Counted from the first letter of the stretch, positions 46,294-56,661 are shown. The stretch: 64,000 nucleotides of DNA from an uncultured Roseivirga sp. (GCA_947493005.1 CANLOY010000004.1:248001-312000); one strand, 5' to 3'. Numbers and translations are program-made. The notes: generated from the letters alone by a model not told the origin.

Positions 46294-46980
46294 ATGAACC
46301 TGGATCTCTTAGAAGAATTTTTATTGATCGCTTTAGACGATGAAAAAGGTCAGTTTGTGATTGATTCTACTCATTTGCACTATGGTTTTGGTGGAGCTAT
46401 TCTTTTGGAACTAGCACTAAGAGATAAAATCAGTATTGAGGGAGACTATGTGAATTTGAAAGATAGCGCATATGTTAAAGAGGTTGCTTTGAATAAAACT
46501 CTTGATCTATTAAAGGAGAGTACAAAGCAAAAAAAGATCAAAGATTGGATAAACGTCTTAGCTAAAAAGGCTGGTGAGTTAAAGCAAGATACTTTGCAGC
46601 GATTAATCAATAAAGGAATCCTGAAGAAGGAGGAGCACAAGATTCTATGGATAATTCCATATAATAAATATCCTACGAGTGATTTAAGCCCGGAAAACAA
46701 AGTTAGGGAAAGGCTCAATAATGTAATGCTCAAGGGAGCACAGTCTGAGCCAAGGGATATCATGTTACTCAGCCTGATTGAAGTCTCAGACTTAACACGT
46801 GAAGCTTTCAGAGATAAAGAGGATTATAAAGTTGTTAAGAGCAAGATCAAGAAAGTGACAGAAGACGTGCAGATTAGCGGTGCTATAAATAAGAGTATTC
46901 GCGAAATTCAAGCCGCAATTATGATTGCTATCGCCACTACATTGATAGTCACTACAGTTACAACATCCTCCAGTTCTTAG
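46294..46980 (+). CDS. GPP34 (GOLPH3/VPS74-like) family protein
   Basis: 228 aa. The N-terminus LDLLEEFLLIALDDEKGQFVIDS and the helix YGFGGAILLELALRDKISIEGDYV are diagnostic of the GPP34 family. In eukaryotes this family binds phosphatidylinositol-4-phosphate at the Golgi; bacterial members are of unknown function. A hydrophobic C-terminal stretch (IQAAIMIAIATTLIVTTVTT) could touch the membrane. It is the only plus-strand gene of the 44.3-48.5 kb segment. Confidence 0.8.
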   Translation: MNLDLLEEFLLIALDDEKGQFVIDSTHLHYGFGGAILLELALRDKISIEGDYVNLKDSAYVKEVALNKTLDLLKESTKQKKIKDWINVLAKKAGELKQDTLQRLINKGILKKEEHKILWIIPYNKYPTSDLSPENKVRERLNNVMLKGAQSEPRDIMLLSLIEVSDLTREAFRDKEDYKVVKSKIKKVTEDVQISGAINKSIREIQAAIMIAIATTLIVTTVTTSSSS

Positions 46981-46990
46981 CAGTAGGTAC

Positions 46991-48535
46991 CTACTTTAAG
47001 CCTTCGAACTTTTCACGGACTACTTCAGCTACAGGCCTTTTCTCAATCCTACTTTTCAAATAGGAGAGTATATCAAGGTATAGAAAAGGTCTACGCTCGT
47101 ATAAGTTGTGATTTAATTCAGATAACCTGTTATATAGATTGATGAATTCGCCCTTTAGCTGATCAGGAGTGATTTTCCCTGTTTTCCTAAGAAACTTGAT
47201 AATCTCTTTTTGGACAGCTCCCTGATCATTCATTTTACCAATAAACTGAAATGTAGACTTTATCTGGTATTCTAAATGAAAGTCTTGACCATCTTCAAAA
47301 TGGGCGATCAGATTTAATATTCTGGCAAAGCAATGGATGTCTTCTCTCAGCTTAACATCTTTGAAATAGATGATTTGATTGAGGTAGAAAATAGTCTTTC
47401 TGTAGTTGTCATTTCCAAAATACAGAGAAGCAAATTTATAGTAGAACATTAGTACCCTTTCAGGGTCTATTTTTCCCTCGTACTTCTTGAGTTTTTCAAG
47501 TATTTCAGGTATCAATTCAACGCCTTTGTCGAATTGCCCTTCCATAAAATACTTATTGATTTTGGCTATATATAAAAACTTGAAAACCAGAACTTCAGTA
47601 TTCAAATCTTTAACAATTAGTTTGTTAGTACTAAGTTCCTCAACTTCCTTGATTACTTCAGAGAATTTGGAGTAGTATTGAAGCTGAAAAAGTGAGTCTA
47701 AAAGATTCCTGTATCCTTTAATAAAAAGTACCGACTGTTTCTGAGCCATAAGATCATCGGACTTGAACAAATTGACCCATTCAAGAGAATGCTTATAAGC
47801 GTTGGGGAAATTCTGAACAATTCTGTTATACCAGACAAACGATTGATGGAAATAAAGCTTTTCATAAAAGGTCAATTGATCATAAGAGACCTTCGGCATG
47901 TTTTCTTCAAAAAAGGAAGTTACTTCCTTAAACTCTTCTTGTGTTTTGGCATACCCGTTTTTTAGGAAGAGGCTATATAGGTTTAGTGAAAGATTAGATA
48001 GTTGATGGCCAGAAACGATTATTTCGGTTGTATCATTTACCTCTTTCGTTAGTTGCTCGGCTTTGTTTTCTATACTTCTTGTGATATACTCCGATTCAAT
48101 CAGTTTTTCGAACTCCATTACCTCTAAGGCAATTGCAAAGTGCTTGGTTTCTTGAGCAACTGTCTTGGTCTTGTCGAGCATTTTCAATGCTTGTTTATAG
48201 AAGCCCTTGTTGTACAAAACCTTCGCATGGTCCAGGTTTTCCCTTAGCTGAATATCAATGTTTTGTCCGATATGGTAATGTCTGAGGCTCGCTAGAATTT
48301 GTTTGTAGAGGTGAGCCTTTTGATTGGAGAATTGAATCTTCTTAATAGTAGGAACTTTTTTCAAAATAAGTTTATCATCATACACTTTCATGGCTTCCAT
48401 GGCATCAAAGAGTTTAATAAACTTGACATCATCAGTGTTTCCACTTCTGTTTACAAAAAGTCTGAAATGCCTCTTTTCGGTTTTGGTCAGAGATTTTATG
48501 AGCTGAAAAAGAGGATCGCTTTTAGTATTTGCCAT
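46991..48535 (-). CDS. Large all-helical protein of unknown function
   Basis: 514 aa, no named domain recognised. It begins MANTKSDPLFQLIKSLTKTEKRHFRLFVNR and is rich in Lys, Leu, Phe and Tyr, with regularly spaced helix pairs such as YNKGFYKQALKMLDKTKTVA and FYLNQIIYFKDVKLRED, which suggests degenerate TPR-like repeats. No signal peptide or membrane segment. Proteins with this N-terminus are, to my knowledge, common in Cytophagales and Flavobacteriia as conserved hypotheticals. It is divergent from leuA with a 173-bp gap. Confidence 0.65.
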   Translation of the reverse strand: MANTKSDPLFQLIKSLTKTEKRHFRLFVNRSGNTDDVKFIKLFDAMEAMKVYDDKLILKKVPTIKKIQFSNQKAHLYKQILASLRHYHIGQNIDIQLRENLDHAKVLYNKGFYKQALKMLDKTKTVAQETKHFAIALEVMEFEKLIESEYITRSIENKAEQLTKEVNDTTEIIVSGHQLSNLSLNLYSLFLKNGYAKTQEEFKEVTSFFEENMPKVSYDQLTFYEKLYFHQSFVWYNRIVQNFPNAYKHSLEWVNLFKSDDLMAQKQSVLFIKGYRNLLDSLFQLQYYSKFSEVIKEVEELSTNKLIVKDLNTEVLVFKFLYIAKINKYFMEGQFDKGVELIPEILEKLKKYEGKIDPERVLMFYYKFASLYFGNDNYRKTIFYLNQIIYFKDVKLREDIHCFARILNLIAHFEDGQDFHLEYQIKSTFQFIGKMNDQGAVQKEIIKFLRKTGKITPDQLKGEFINLYNRLSELNHNLYERRPFLYLDILSYLKSRIEKRPVAEVVREKFEGLK

Positions 48536-48708
48536 TGTAAATTGATTCTACCTAAGTAATTGATTTTGAATAAGTTAAAATTCAAAGTGTAGCTTTTTGA
48601 ATTAGTAGAAGAAAGTACTTCCTACATGGTATCAAATCAGCACTACTCTAAATTGAATCTTAGGAAAAAAAGCGATTAAGAAAAGACTGAAATCTGATCA
48701 AATAAACA

Positions 48709-49872
48709 ATGTCAAATCAAAAAATACAAATCTTCGATACTACACTTAGAGATGGGGAGCAGGTACCTGGATGTAAGCTGAACACAGCTGAAAAGGTTGA
48801 TGTTGCCAGACGACTTGAAGCACTAGGAGTAGATATTATCGAAGCTGGTTTTCCCATTTCAAGTCCAGGGGATTTTGAATCTGTTGAGGCTATAGCCGAG
48901 GTGGTGAAAGATTCTATAGTTTGCGGATTGAGCAGGGCCGTGGAGAAAGATATCGTTACCGCTGCTGATTCTTTGAAAAGAGCTAGAAGGCCTAGAATCC
49001 ATACAGGGATTGGTACTTCTGAATCTCACATAAAATTCAAACTTAATTCAACACCTGAGCGCATAATCGAAAGAGCTGTTGCAGCGGTTTCTCTTGCCAA
49101 AAGATATGTTGAAGATGTAGAGTTTTACGCAGAAGACGCTGGAAGAACTGATAATGAATTCCTTGCCAGAGTTTGTGAAGAGGTGATTAAAGCGGGAGCT
49201 ACTGTTCTAAATATTCCTGATACTACGGGGTACTGCCTTCCTGAAGAATATGGGGCTAAGATTAAGTACCTGAAAGAAAATGTAACAGGAGTTCATAAAA
49301 CACACCTTTCCACACATTGTCATAACGACTTGGGAATGGCCACAGCCAATTCTATAGCAGGAGTGATTAATGGAGCAACGCAAATAGAGTGTACCATTAA
49401 TGGCATTGGAGAAAGGGCAGGAAACACTGCTTTGGAAGAAGTAGTAATGGTTTTAAAACAGCATCCTTATCTACAGAAGACAACTAATGTAGATACAAGA
49501 CAATTGAATGCTATCTCTAAGTATGTCTCTGACACCATGAGGGTTCCTGTACAGCCCAATAAGGCAATAGTAGGTGCAAATGCTTTCGCACACTCTTCTG
49601 GTATACATCAGGATGGAGTGATTAAGAAAAGAGAAACTTATGAAATTATAGACCCTAAAGAGGTTGGTGTTGATCACTCTTCAATTGTATTAACAGCGAG
49701 AAGTGGAAGGGCGGCTTTGGCCTATAGAATGAAAAACATAGGTTATGAATTGACCAGAGACGAATTGGATATAGTTTATAAGAGCTTCTTAGAAGTAGCT
49801 GATGCTAAGAAAGAAGTAGCAGATGAGGATTTACATGAAATAGCAGATTTTGCACCTAAACTAGCAGTATAA
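48709..49872 (+). CDS. leuA: 2-isopropylmalate synthase, short form
   Basis: First committed step of leucine synthesis. It is 387 aa. The catalytic TIM barrel is intact: [19 protein letters not shown], the metal ligands in [17 protein letters not shown], and [17 protein letters not shown]. The C-terminal regulatory domain (roughly 120 residues) of the E. coli-type, about 520-aa enzyme is absent; after [18 protein letters not shown] only a short helical tail remains. Position before leuCDB supports LeuA over homocitrate or citramalate synthase. No leucine leader peptide is seen upstream. Confidence 0.92.
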   Translation: MSNQKIQIFDTTLRDGEQVPGCKLNTAEKVDVARRLEALGVDIIEAGFPISSPGDFESVEAIAEVVKDSIVCGLSRAVEKDIVTAADSLKRARRPRIHTGIGTSESHIKFKLNSTPERIIERAVAAVSLAKRYVEDVEFYAEDAGRTDNEFLARVCEEVIKAGATVLNIPDTTGYCLPEEYGAKIKYLKENVTGVHKTHLSTHCHNDLGMATANSIAGVINGATQIECTINGIGERAGNTALEEVVMVLKQHPYLQKTTNVDTRQLNAISKYVSDTMRVPVQPNKAIVGANAFAHSSGIHQDGVIKKRETYEIIDPKEVGVDHSSIVLTARSGRAALAYRMKNIGYELTRDELDIVYKSFLEVADAKKEVADEDLHEIADFAPKLAV

Positions 49873-51267
49873 ATGGCAAAGACATTATTTGATAAAGTTT
49901 GGGATGCTCATGTAGTTAAGCAATTAGAAGGTGATATTGATGTCCTTTACATCGATAGACACCTTATTCATGAAGTAACGAGCCCCCAGGCATTTTCTGA
50001 GCTTGAAAACAGAAACCTGCCGCTTTTCAGAAAAGAGAAAATGGTGGCAACACCAGATCACAATATACCTACAAAGGATCAGCACTTACCCATTAGAGAG
50101 GCACTTTCTAAGCATCAGGTAGACACCCTTGTTCAAAACTGTGAAAAGTTTAATGTGGAGCTATATGGCCTGGGACATCCGTTTCAAGGTATTGTGCACG
50201 TAATAGGACCTGAGCTAGGAATAACACTTCCTGGTAGAACAATGGTTTGTGGAGATAGTCATACTTCAACACATGGAGCGTTTGGTGCCATAGCGTTTGG
50301 AATAGGAACTAGTCAGGTGGCACAAGTAATGGCAAGTCAGTGTCTGTTACAGTCCAAGCCTAAAACCATGCGTATCACCATTGATGGTGAACTGAAACAA
50401 GGAGTTTTAGCTAAGGATATTATCCTGTATATCATTGCCGAACTGACTGCAGCTGGAGGGACAGGTTACTTTGTTGAATATGCAGGACCTGCTATTGAAT
50501 CTCTTTCAATGGAAGCAAGAATGACGATCTGTAACATGAGTATAGAGATGGGAGCTCGTGGAGGAATGATTGCTCCTGACCAAACAACATTTGATTATAT
50601 AGATGGGCGTGAGTTTGCTCCTCAAGGAAAAGCTTTCACTAAAGCTGTCGAACAATGGAAAACTTTGAAAACAGATGAAGGTGCTGTATTTGACAAAGAA
50701 TATCATTTTGATGCAGCCGATATAGAGCCAATGATTACTTATGGAACGAACCCTGGAATGGGTATAAAAATAACCAAACCAGTTCCGGTAAGTCTTGGAG
50801 AAGGAAGTCAGGATAGCTTTAAAAAATCACTGTCTTATATGGGATTTGAACCAGGCGAATCGCTTTTAGGCAAGCCAATCAATCATGTTTTTATTGGAAG
50901 TTGTACTAACTCCAGAATAGAAGATTTAAGAATTGTAGCTGATTACGTAAAGGGCAAGAAAAAGGCAGATAACGTAAGCGCTATGATTGTTCCTGGTTCA
51001 AAACAAGTTGAAAAACAAGCCAAAGAAGAAGGAATAGACCAAGTATTGGCTGAGGCTGGTTTTGAGCTAAGGGAGCCTGGTTGTTCAGCATGTCTAGGCA
51101 TGAATGAAGATAAGGTACCTGCTGGTGAATATTGTGTGTCCACTTCAAACAGAAACTTTGAAGGTAGACAGGGACCAGGAGCCAGAACTTTGTTGGCAAG
51201 CCCTTTGGTAGCTGCAGTAACAGCAGTCGAGGGTAAGATAGTAGACATCACAAAACATCTGAACTGA
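49873..51267 (+). CDS. leuC: 3-isopropylmalate dehydratase large subunit
   Basis: Aconitase-family isomerase subunit. It is 464 aa and starts immediately after the leuA stop. The 4Fe-4S cysteines are in [13 protein letters not shown] and [12 protein letters not shown], and [24 protein letters not shown] is the conserved N-domain motif. It forms the active enzyme with LeuD, encoded 1 bp downstream. Confidence 0.97.
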   Translation: MAKTLFDKVWDAHVVKQLEGDIDVLYIDRHLIHEVTSPQAFSELENRNLPLFRKEKMVATPDHNIPTKDQHLPIREALSKHQVDTLVQNCEKFNVELYGLGHPFQGIVHVIGPELGITLPGRTMVCGDSHTSTHGAFGAIAFGIGTSQVAQVMASQCLLQSKPKTMRITIDGELKQGVLAKDIILYIIAELTAAGGTGYFVEYAGPAIESLSMEARMTICNMSIEMGARGGMIAPDQTTFDYIDGREFAPQGKAFTKAVEQWKTLKTDEGAVFDKEYHFDAADIEPMITYGTNPGMGIKITKPVPVSLGEGSQDSFKKSLSYMGFEPGESLLGKPINHVFIGSCTNSRIEDLRIVADYVKGKKKADNVSAMIVPGSKQVEKQAKEEGIDQVLAEAGFELREPGCSACLGMNEDKVPAGEYCVSTSNRNFEGRQGPGARTLLASPLVAAVTAVEGKIVDITKHLN

Positions 51268-51268
51268 T

Positions 51269-51856
51269 ATGGAAAAGTTTAAACAAGTGATTTCAACGGC
51301 AGTACCAATGCCAATAGAAGACATAGATACAGATCAGATTATTCCGGCCAGATTTTTAAAGGCAACTTCAAGAGAAGGCTTTGGTGATAATCTTTTCAGG
51401 GACTGGAGATATAACTCGGACAACAGCCCAAAGGTTGATTTTGTATTGAACTCAGATGAGTATTCCGGGAAGATACTTGTGGCTGGAAGGAATTTCGGCT
51501 GTGGATCTTCCCGGGAACATGCCGCTTGGGCTTTGCATGACTATGGCTTTAAAGTGGTAGTGTCAAGCTTTTTCGCAGATATATTTAAGGGAAATGCACT
51601 AAATAATGGATTGCTCCCTGTACAGGTCAGTGATGATTTCCTGGCTTCTTTATTAGAAGCTGTAAGCGAAAATCCGCAAACCGAAATATCGGTAAACCTT
51701 GAAGCGCAAGAAATTAGCTTTGATGGACATAGGGAGGCTTTTGAGGTTAATGCTTATAAGAAAGAGTGTCTGCTCAATGGCTATGATGATATCGATTATT
51801 TGGTAAGTATAAAAGACGAAATCGAAGCCTATGAGGCTTCTTCAATAGTAATATAA
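51269..51856 (+). CDS. leuD: 3-isopropylmalate dehydratase small subunit
   Basis: 195 aa. It carries [14 protein letters not shown] at the N-terminus and the substrate loop [17 protein letters not shown], both characteristic of LeuD. It is translationally coupled to leuC and overlaps leuB by one base. Confidence 0.97.
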   Translation: MEKFKQVISTAVPMPIEDIDTDQIIPARFLKATSREGFGDNLFRDWRYNSDNSPKVDFVLNSDEYSGKILVAGRNFGCGSSREHAAWALHDYGFKVVVSSFFADIFKGNALNNGLLPVQVSDDFLASLLEAVSENPQTEISVNLEAQEISFDGHREAFEVNAYKKECLLNGYDDIDYLVSIKDEIEAYEASSIVI

Positions 51857-52968
51857 TGGGAGTGAAGAAGAAAATTGGGTTGTTGCCAGGAGATGGTATT
51901 GGCCCGGAGGTAGTAGCTGAAGCAGTAAAAGTGCTTGATGCCATAGCAGAAAGATATGGGCACACTTTTGAATATGCTTATGGAGATGTAGGTGCTATTG
52001 CAATTGATAAGACAGGTAATCCATTACCTGACGAAACATTGCAGGTTTGTGAGCAGTCGGACGTATTCCTTTTCGGAGCCATTGGTGACCCAAAATATGA
52101 CAATGACCCATCGGCAAAAGTTAGACCTGAACAAGGTCTTTTAAAACTCAGAAAGAGTTTGGGCCTTTTTGCCAACATTAGACCTGTAACAGCTTATGAT
52201 AGCCTTCTCCATATGTCTCCATTGAAGACTGAGAAAATTCAAGGTGTTGATATAGTAGTATACAGAGAGTTGACTGGGGGAATTTACTTTGGAGAGAAAG
52301 GTAGAACAAAGGATGGTGCTTATGACCACTGTACTTATTCAAACTATGAGATCGATAGAATAGCTCATCTGGCTTTTCAAGCTGCTCAAAACAGAAGCAA
52401 AAGAGTCACCTTGGTAGATAAAGCTAATGTACTGGAAACTTCTAGGTTATGGCGCGAAAGAGTGACAGAAATTGCTAAGGAATATCCTGATGTAGAATTG
52501 GATAGCATGTTTGTAGATAATGCAGCTATGCAAATGATCCAAAACCCAAAACACTTCGATGTAATTCTCACCGAAAACATGTTTGGAGATATTATCTCTG
52601 ATGAAGCGAGTGTTATAGGAGGTTCATTAGGCTTGTTACCATCAGCCTCAGTTGGAGAAAAAACAGCCATGTTTGAACCAATACATGGTTCTTATCCGCA
52701 GGCAGCAGGGTTGAATATTGCTAATCCTATAGCAACGATTTTATCGGCTGCTATGATGTTAGACCATTTAGGCTTGGTAAATGAAGCGATTGATATCAGA
52801 CAAGCAGTTAATGCTTCGCTGAGAAACGGAATAGTAACACAAGACTTGGCCAAAGAAGAGGGCTATGGCACAGATAGAGTTGGCGATTTTATTGTCAATT
52901 GTGTATCTGATGGGGAAGAGTCTTGTGCGCAAGAGAACATAAAGTTAGGATTGAGTACCATTATTTAG
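51856..52968 (+). CDS. leuB: 3-isopropylmalate dehydrogenase
   Basis: NAD-dependent oxidative decarboxylase, last leucine-specific step before IlvE. It is 370 aa with IGLLPGDGIGPEVVAEAV, the specificity helix RPEQGLLKLRKSLGLFANIRP, the metal site MFGDIISDEASVIGGSLGLLPSAS and EPIHGSYPQAAG. It is the end of the leuACDB operon, followed by a strong terminator. Confidence 0.97.
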   Translation: MGVKKKIGLLPGDGIGPEVVAEAVKVLDAIAERYGHTFEYAYGDVGAIAIDKTGNPLPDETLQVCEQSDVFLFGAIGDPKYDNDPSAKVRPEQGLLKLRKSLGLFANIRPVTAYDSLLHMSPLKTEKIQGVDIVVYRELTGGIYFGEKGRTKDGAYDHCTYSNYEIDRIAHLAFQAAQNRSKRVTLVDKANVLETSRLWRERVTEIAKEYPDVELDSMFVDNAAMQMIQNPKHFDVILTENMFGDIISDEASVIGGSLGLLPSASVGEKTAMFEPIHGSYPQAAGLNIANPIATILSAAMMLDHLGLVNEAIDIRQAVNASLRNGIVTQDLAKEEGYGTDRVGDFIVNCVSDGEESCAQENIKLGLSTII

Positions 52969-53004
52969 TACTTGGAACTAAGGTTTGTTGATTAGATTAG
53001 ATTT

Positions 53005-53034
53005 GCCCCAGCTTTCAAAGCTGGGGCTTTTTTT
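53005..53034 (+). terminator. Terminator after leuB
   Basis: The GC-rich perfect inverted repeat GCCCCAGC...GCTGGGGC (53005-53027) is followed by T7. Confidence 0.9.
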
Positions 53035-53063
53035 GATGTTTACTGTAAGCCGCTTGGCTTGGT

Positions 53064-54305
53064 TCAGAGTTTCTCTTCGTAGAGCACAAGTACTTCTATT
53101 TTCCTGATGCCCTTTTCCAGTTTTAGTCCTAGTTTCTCCATGGCTTCATTAAAGCTTTCTTTATCTCCTGGCAGGAAGGAAAAATCAAACTGAAAGAGCC
53201 CTTCAATACCTGTATCATCTACAACGGGCATACTGGTAATGCCATGTGTTTCTAAGTAGTTGCTAAAGTTTTCTACCGGAACCCCGGCCATTTTAAAGTA
53301 ATCTCCTCTTGAGGATCCACCACCTTTCTTTTCTACCTTTTTTGCTGAAAAAGGCTTTGAATCATGCTTTTTCAATAGAAAAACCTTCATTTCACGAATT
53401 TCTATGCGGGCTTTGATGTCAAGAGCTTCATCCAATTTTTCTCTAAATATTTCATGAAAACGGGCACTATCTTTTTCGGCAACAATCAAATCCATACAGT
53501 ATCGGTTTTTTGGATTTTCGTAATTATCGTACCAAGGGTTCTCCTCTTGATAAGCTAATCTTTGACGACTTTTAATTTGAAAAGCAGCTAAGTACATGTT
53601 GGAAATACTTGTATTCAAGCTACTATACCTTCTTTTATGGCTGAAACCTCCATTACCCCATTGAGAAAAACCCGGGACATTAGGGTTACCGGGCTGCAGC
53701 ACAAAGTATGATTTTGTGTTAGGGTCTACGTTAAAGTAGTCGTCTTCGAAGATGTTAAAGTCCATATTGTCCTTTTTAAGAGGGAGGTCTATGGCCTCTC
53801 CAGCTATGATTTTTTCAATCACGGACGCTGTTATATTTTTGAGCTGGGTAATGGCCAGTACTTTTCCGTTGCGATCTATCAAAACAGAATGAGGAATGGA
53901 ACGATAGGGAAATATCTTTGATAATTCTTCTTCAGCATCTCTGAAAAAAGTCAGATCGTTACCTTTTTTTCTTACAAATTTCTCCTGACGTTCTCTTTTC
54001 TCCTGACTGATAGATAAAATGGTCAGGTCATCCTTGAATTCACGCTGTAATTTTTCTAGGTGGGGCATTTCTACTATGCAGGCACCGCACCAGGTAGCCC
54101 AGAAATCAATCAAGGTAACCTTTTTACCCAAAAGGCTCTCGAAAGGCACTTTAACATCTGAATTGTTTCCGGTAATTAGTTCCAGTTCGAGTTTAGATTC
54201 GATTTCATCAAAAGGGATAGTTTGACCAATAGTGACTTCCTGTGCGATAGTCCAACTTGTTTGTATGCACAGTAATAGTGCAATAATTAATGTTGTCTTT
54301 TTCAT
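53064..54305 (-). CDS. Periplasmic TlpA-like thiol-disulfide protein fused to a DUF3738 domain
   Basis: 413 aa from ATG 54305, where a clear signal peptide begins (MKKTTLIIALLLCIQTSWTIAQ); the frame runs further upstream without family-like sequence. Residues about 25-185 form a TlpA/thioredoxin domain with the redox motif WATWCGACIVEMPHL. The C-terminal 200 residues match the DUF3738 (TIGR03435) type: MPVVDDTGIEGLFQFDFSFL and LGLKLEKGIRKIEVLVL. The intact CxxC (Cys-Gly-Ala-Cys) suggests periplasmic disulfide reduction. It is divergent from the two-component genes. Confidence 0.85.
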   Translation of the reverse strand: MKKTTLIIALLLCIQTSWTIAQEVTIGQTIPFDEIESKLELELITGNNSDVKVPFESLLGKKVTLIDFWATWCGACIVEMPHLEKLQREFKDDLTILSISQEKRERQEKFVRKKGNDLTFFRDAEEELSKIFPYRSIPHSVLIDRNGKVLAITQLKNITASVIEKIIAGEAIDLPLKKDNMDFNIFEDDYFNVDPNTKSYFVLQPGNPNVPGFSQWGNGGFSHKRRYSSLNTSISNMYLAAFQIKSRQRLAYQEENPWYDNYENPKNRYCMDLIVAEKDSARFHEIFREKLDEALDIKARIEIREMKVFLLKKHDSKPFSAKKVEKKGGGSSRGDYFKMAGVPVENFSNYLETHGITSMPVVDDTGIEGLFQFDFSFLPGDKESFNEAMEKLGLKLEKGIRKIEVLVLYEEKL

Positions 54306-54427
54306 GTTTTTGTTTTTGATGCTAATGTATCGGGCTGAAGGATTGGTCATGGTTAATGGAAATCGAAAGAAGTGTAAATGTTTGTTAATGGGTGTTTTAC
54401 ATTCACTTTTGCCCTCTATCTTTAGGC

Positions 54428-55921
54428 GTGGTAAAGGCACCTAGACATATCATATTCATTATTATAACAGCGCTTGCAGCTATAGTGGTTTTACAGGCTT
54501 ACTATGCCTATCAGGACTTCAGGGTGAAGACAGTGGATTATCAAAGAGATGCCAATGCAGCCCTGCTAGATGCTGTAGAATGGGCAGACAAAATAAGAAT
54601 AGACTCTATTCAGGGTTATTTTCTGGCAGAACTGAAAAATCCTGAATTGTACAGAATAGAACTGTCTGGTAATGGCGATACCCTCAGAATCATTAATGCA
54701 AGAAGTAATAAGAGGCGCTCTTCCCTTATTGTGAGAGATCAGGATATCAACACTTTGGACCAAGAAGCTTTGTATGCTTTGATCATGGAAAGAAACCGAG
54801 AAATGCTGGAAGATAATATCATCACCTTCTGGTCTGACTCACTGGGAAATGTTTTGAACGAATATTTAGGCACTATTAAAATGTCTAAGGCTGACCTAAA
54901 GGCTGCCTTTAGTCGTGAACTGGCAAGAAGATCCATCAAACCAAAATATGAATTGGTCTATTTGTATGAAGAACCACCACTTCAAAAAGCCATTTACCTG
55001 AACGGAAAGCCTTTGATTCCCGGCTCAGATCAGAGATCAGAAGTTGTGACTGAAATACAGAACCTGCGCATGACTCCAGAAGAAGAGTCGGCTGTGGTGG
55101 CTGTGGTGGAAAAGCCTTTTACAGCTATATTGATGAAATCCTGGAAAGTGCTTGCAATTTCCCTGGTAGTGTTGATTGTAATTAGCTATAGTTTTTCCTT
55201 TTTGCTTAAAACTATCCGTAAACAGAAACAGCTTTCCGAACTCAAAGATGATTTTATCGATAATGTCACCCATGAACTATTGACGCCTATTGCCACTCTG
55301 CAACTGGCTCTGGAAAGCATAGAAAGAGATGAAGTGATAGAAGATCGGGAACGCAGGGCTCGCTATATTGATATCTCTCAGCGAGAGGTTAAGCGCATTT
55401 CAGAACTGGTGAATAATGTACTCTTGACCAGCGTTTATGACAAAGGCAATCCTGCACTGAAGATGGAAAGTCTTGATCTGGACAAACTTGTAGAGGGAGC
55501 CATAGAGTACCACCAGGCTACAGTGAAGAAACCTTTGCAAATCAATTTCCAGCCTAATGATGCTATAAAACTCAAAGCCGATAAACAACACTTTGCAAAT
55601 GTATTACACAACCTGATTGACAATTCCATTAAATATTCTTCGGATAAAGGTGTTGAGATCAGCATTACCATAACCAAAAAAACGACAGATGTAGAATTGA
55701 AAGTGGTTGATAACGGTCATGGTATTCCAAAAGCCTATCAAGCCAACATTTTTGATAAATTCCATCGAGTGGTATCCAATGATATGCATGATGTCAAAGG
55801 ATTGGGTGTTGGACTTTACTATGTAAAGTCTGTATTGGAACAAATGAATGGTAGTATCAGCTTGTTGAAGTCTTCTAAAAAGGGAAGTACATTTTTGATA
55901 ACCATGAATCAAAATGAATGA
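54428..55921 (+). CDS. Sensor histidine kinase
   Basis: About 497 aa. I place the start at GTG 54428 (VKAPRHIIFIIITALAAIVVLQ), directly before the first membrane helix; a GTG at 54392 is also in frame. A periplasmic sensor region of some 200 residues lies between two membrane helices; the second is VLAISLVVLIVISYSFSFLL. HisKA has the phospho-acceptor in NVTHELLTPIATLQ. The HATPase has NLIDNSIKYS, VVDNGHGIP and GLGVGLYYVKSV. The stop overlaps the regulator's start (ATGA). Confidence 0.9.
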   Translation: MVKAPRHIIFIIITALAAIVVLQAYYAYQDFRVKTVDYQRDANAALLDAVEWADKIRIDSIQGYFLAELKNPELYRIELSGNGDTLRIINARSNKRRSSLIVRDQDINTLDQEALYALIMERNREMLEDNIITFWSDSLGNVLNEYLGTIKMSKADLKAAFSRELARRSIKPKYELVYLYEEPPLQKAIYLNGKPLIPGSDQRSEVVTEIQNLRMTPEEESAVVAVVEKPFTAILMKSWKVLAISLVVLIVISYSFSFLLKTIRKQKQLSELKDDFIDNVTHELLTPIATLQLALESIERDEVIEDRERRARYIDISQREVKRISELVNNVLLTSVYDKGNPALKMESLDLDKLVEGAIEYHQATVKKPLQINFQPNDAIKLKADKQHFANVLHNLIDNSIKYSSDKGVEISITITKKTTDVELKVVDNGHGIPKAYQANIFDKFHRVVSNDMHDVKGLGVGLYYVKSVLEQMNGSISLLKSSKKGSTFLITMNQNE

Positions 55922-56619
55922 AAGAGCAGATAAATGTACTTCTGGTTGAAGATGAATTATCGTTGGCGATGCTTATCAAGGAAAACCTTGAAAGTAAGGG
56001 GTATGAGGTATGTCATGCTGAAAATGGAGATTTGGCTTTGAAGTCATTCTTTCAGGAAAAGCCTGATTTGGTGATTTTGGATATAATGATGCCAAAGGTC
56101 AATGGCTTTAATGTGGCCAAGACGATTAGAAATACAGACAGAAAAACCCCAGTACTTTTTTTAACTGCTAAGGTTCAGGTAAAAGATGTTGTAAAAGGCT
56201 TTGAATCAGGAGGGAATGACTATATCCGAAAACCTTTTAGTATGGACGAACTTCTGGTAAGAATGAAAGTCTTGTTAGGTAATGACCGCCTAATTGATGT
56301 TGCAGAAGAAAGTGATCAGGTGTTTTTTGAACTTGGAGCTTACCTATTTGATAGTCGCAAGTTCATTCTTAAAACCGGAAATAAGATTATCGCCAAACTT
56401 ACCTCCAGAGAGTCTGAATTGCTGAAATTACTTTGTCAGAATGAGAACCAGATATTGACAAAAAAGAGTATTCTGCTAAAGGTTTGGGATGACGACTCAT
56501 TCTTTAATTCACGCAGTCTGGATGTTTTCATATCCAGGCTAAGAAAACATTTTAAAGAAGAACCTAAGGTGAATATCATTAACATTCGCGGTGTTGGTTA
56601 TAAATTGCTTGTTGATTGA
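55918..56619 (+). CDS. OmpR-family response regulator
   Basis: 233 aa. The receiver domain (2-120) has the acidic pair in LLVEDE, the phospho-aspartate in PDLVILDIMMPKVNG, and the lysine in DYIRKPFS. A winged-helix DNA-binding domain follows (KLTSRESELLKLLCQNENQILTKK...SRSLDVFISRLRKHF, NIRGVGYKL). It is the partner of the overlapping upstream kinase. Confidence 0.93.
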   Translation: MKEQINVLLVEDELSLAMLIKENLESKGYEVCHAENGDLALKSFFQEKPDLVILDIMMPKVNGFNVAKTIRNTDRKTPVLFLTAKVQVKDVVKGFESGGNDYIRKPFSMDELLVRMKVLLGNDRLIDVAEESDQVFFELGAYLFDSRKFILKTGNKIIAKLTSRESELLKLLCQNENQILTKKSILLKVWDDDSFFNSRSLDVFISRLRKHFKEEPKVNIINIRGVGYKLLVD

Positions 56620-56661
56620 GTAGTCCACAAACATAAACCAGTTCTAGCCGTTCAACAGCTC

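Noticed and set aside
48536..48708. Leucine attenuator before leuA
   Set aside because: There is no Leu-rich short ORF and no terminator with a T run; only a small imperfect hairpin near 48604-48624 is present.
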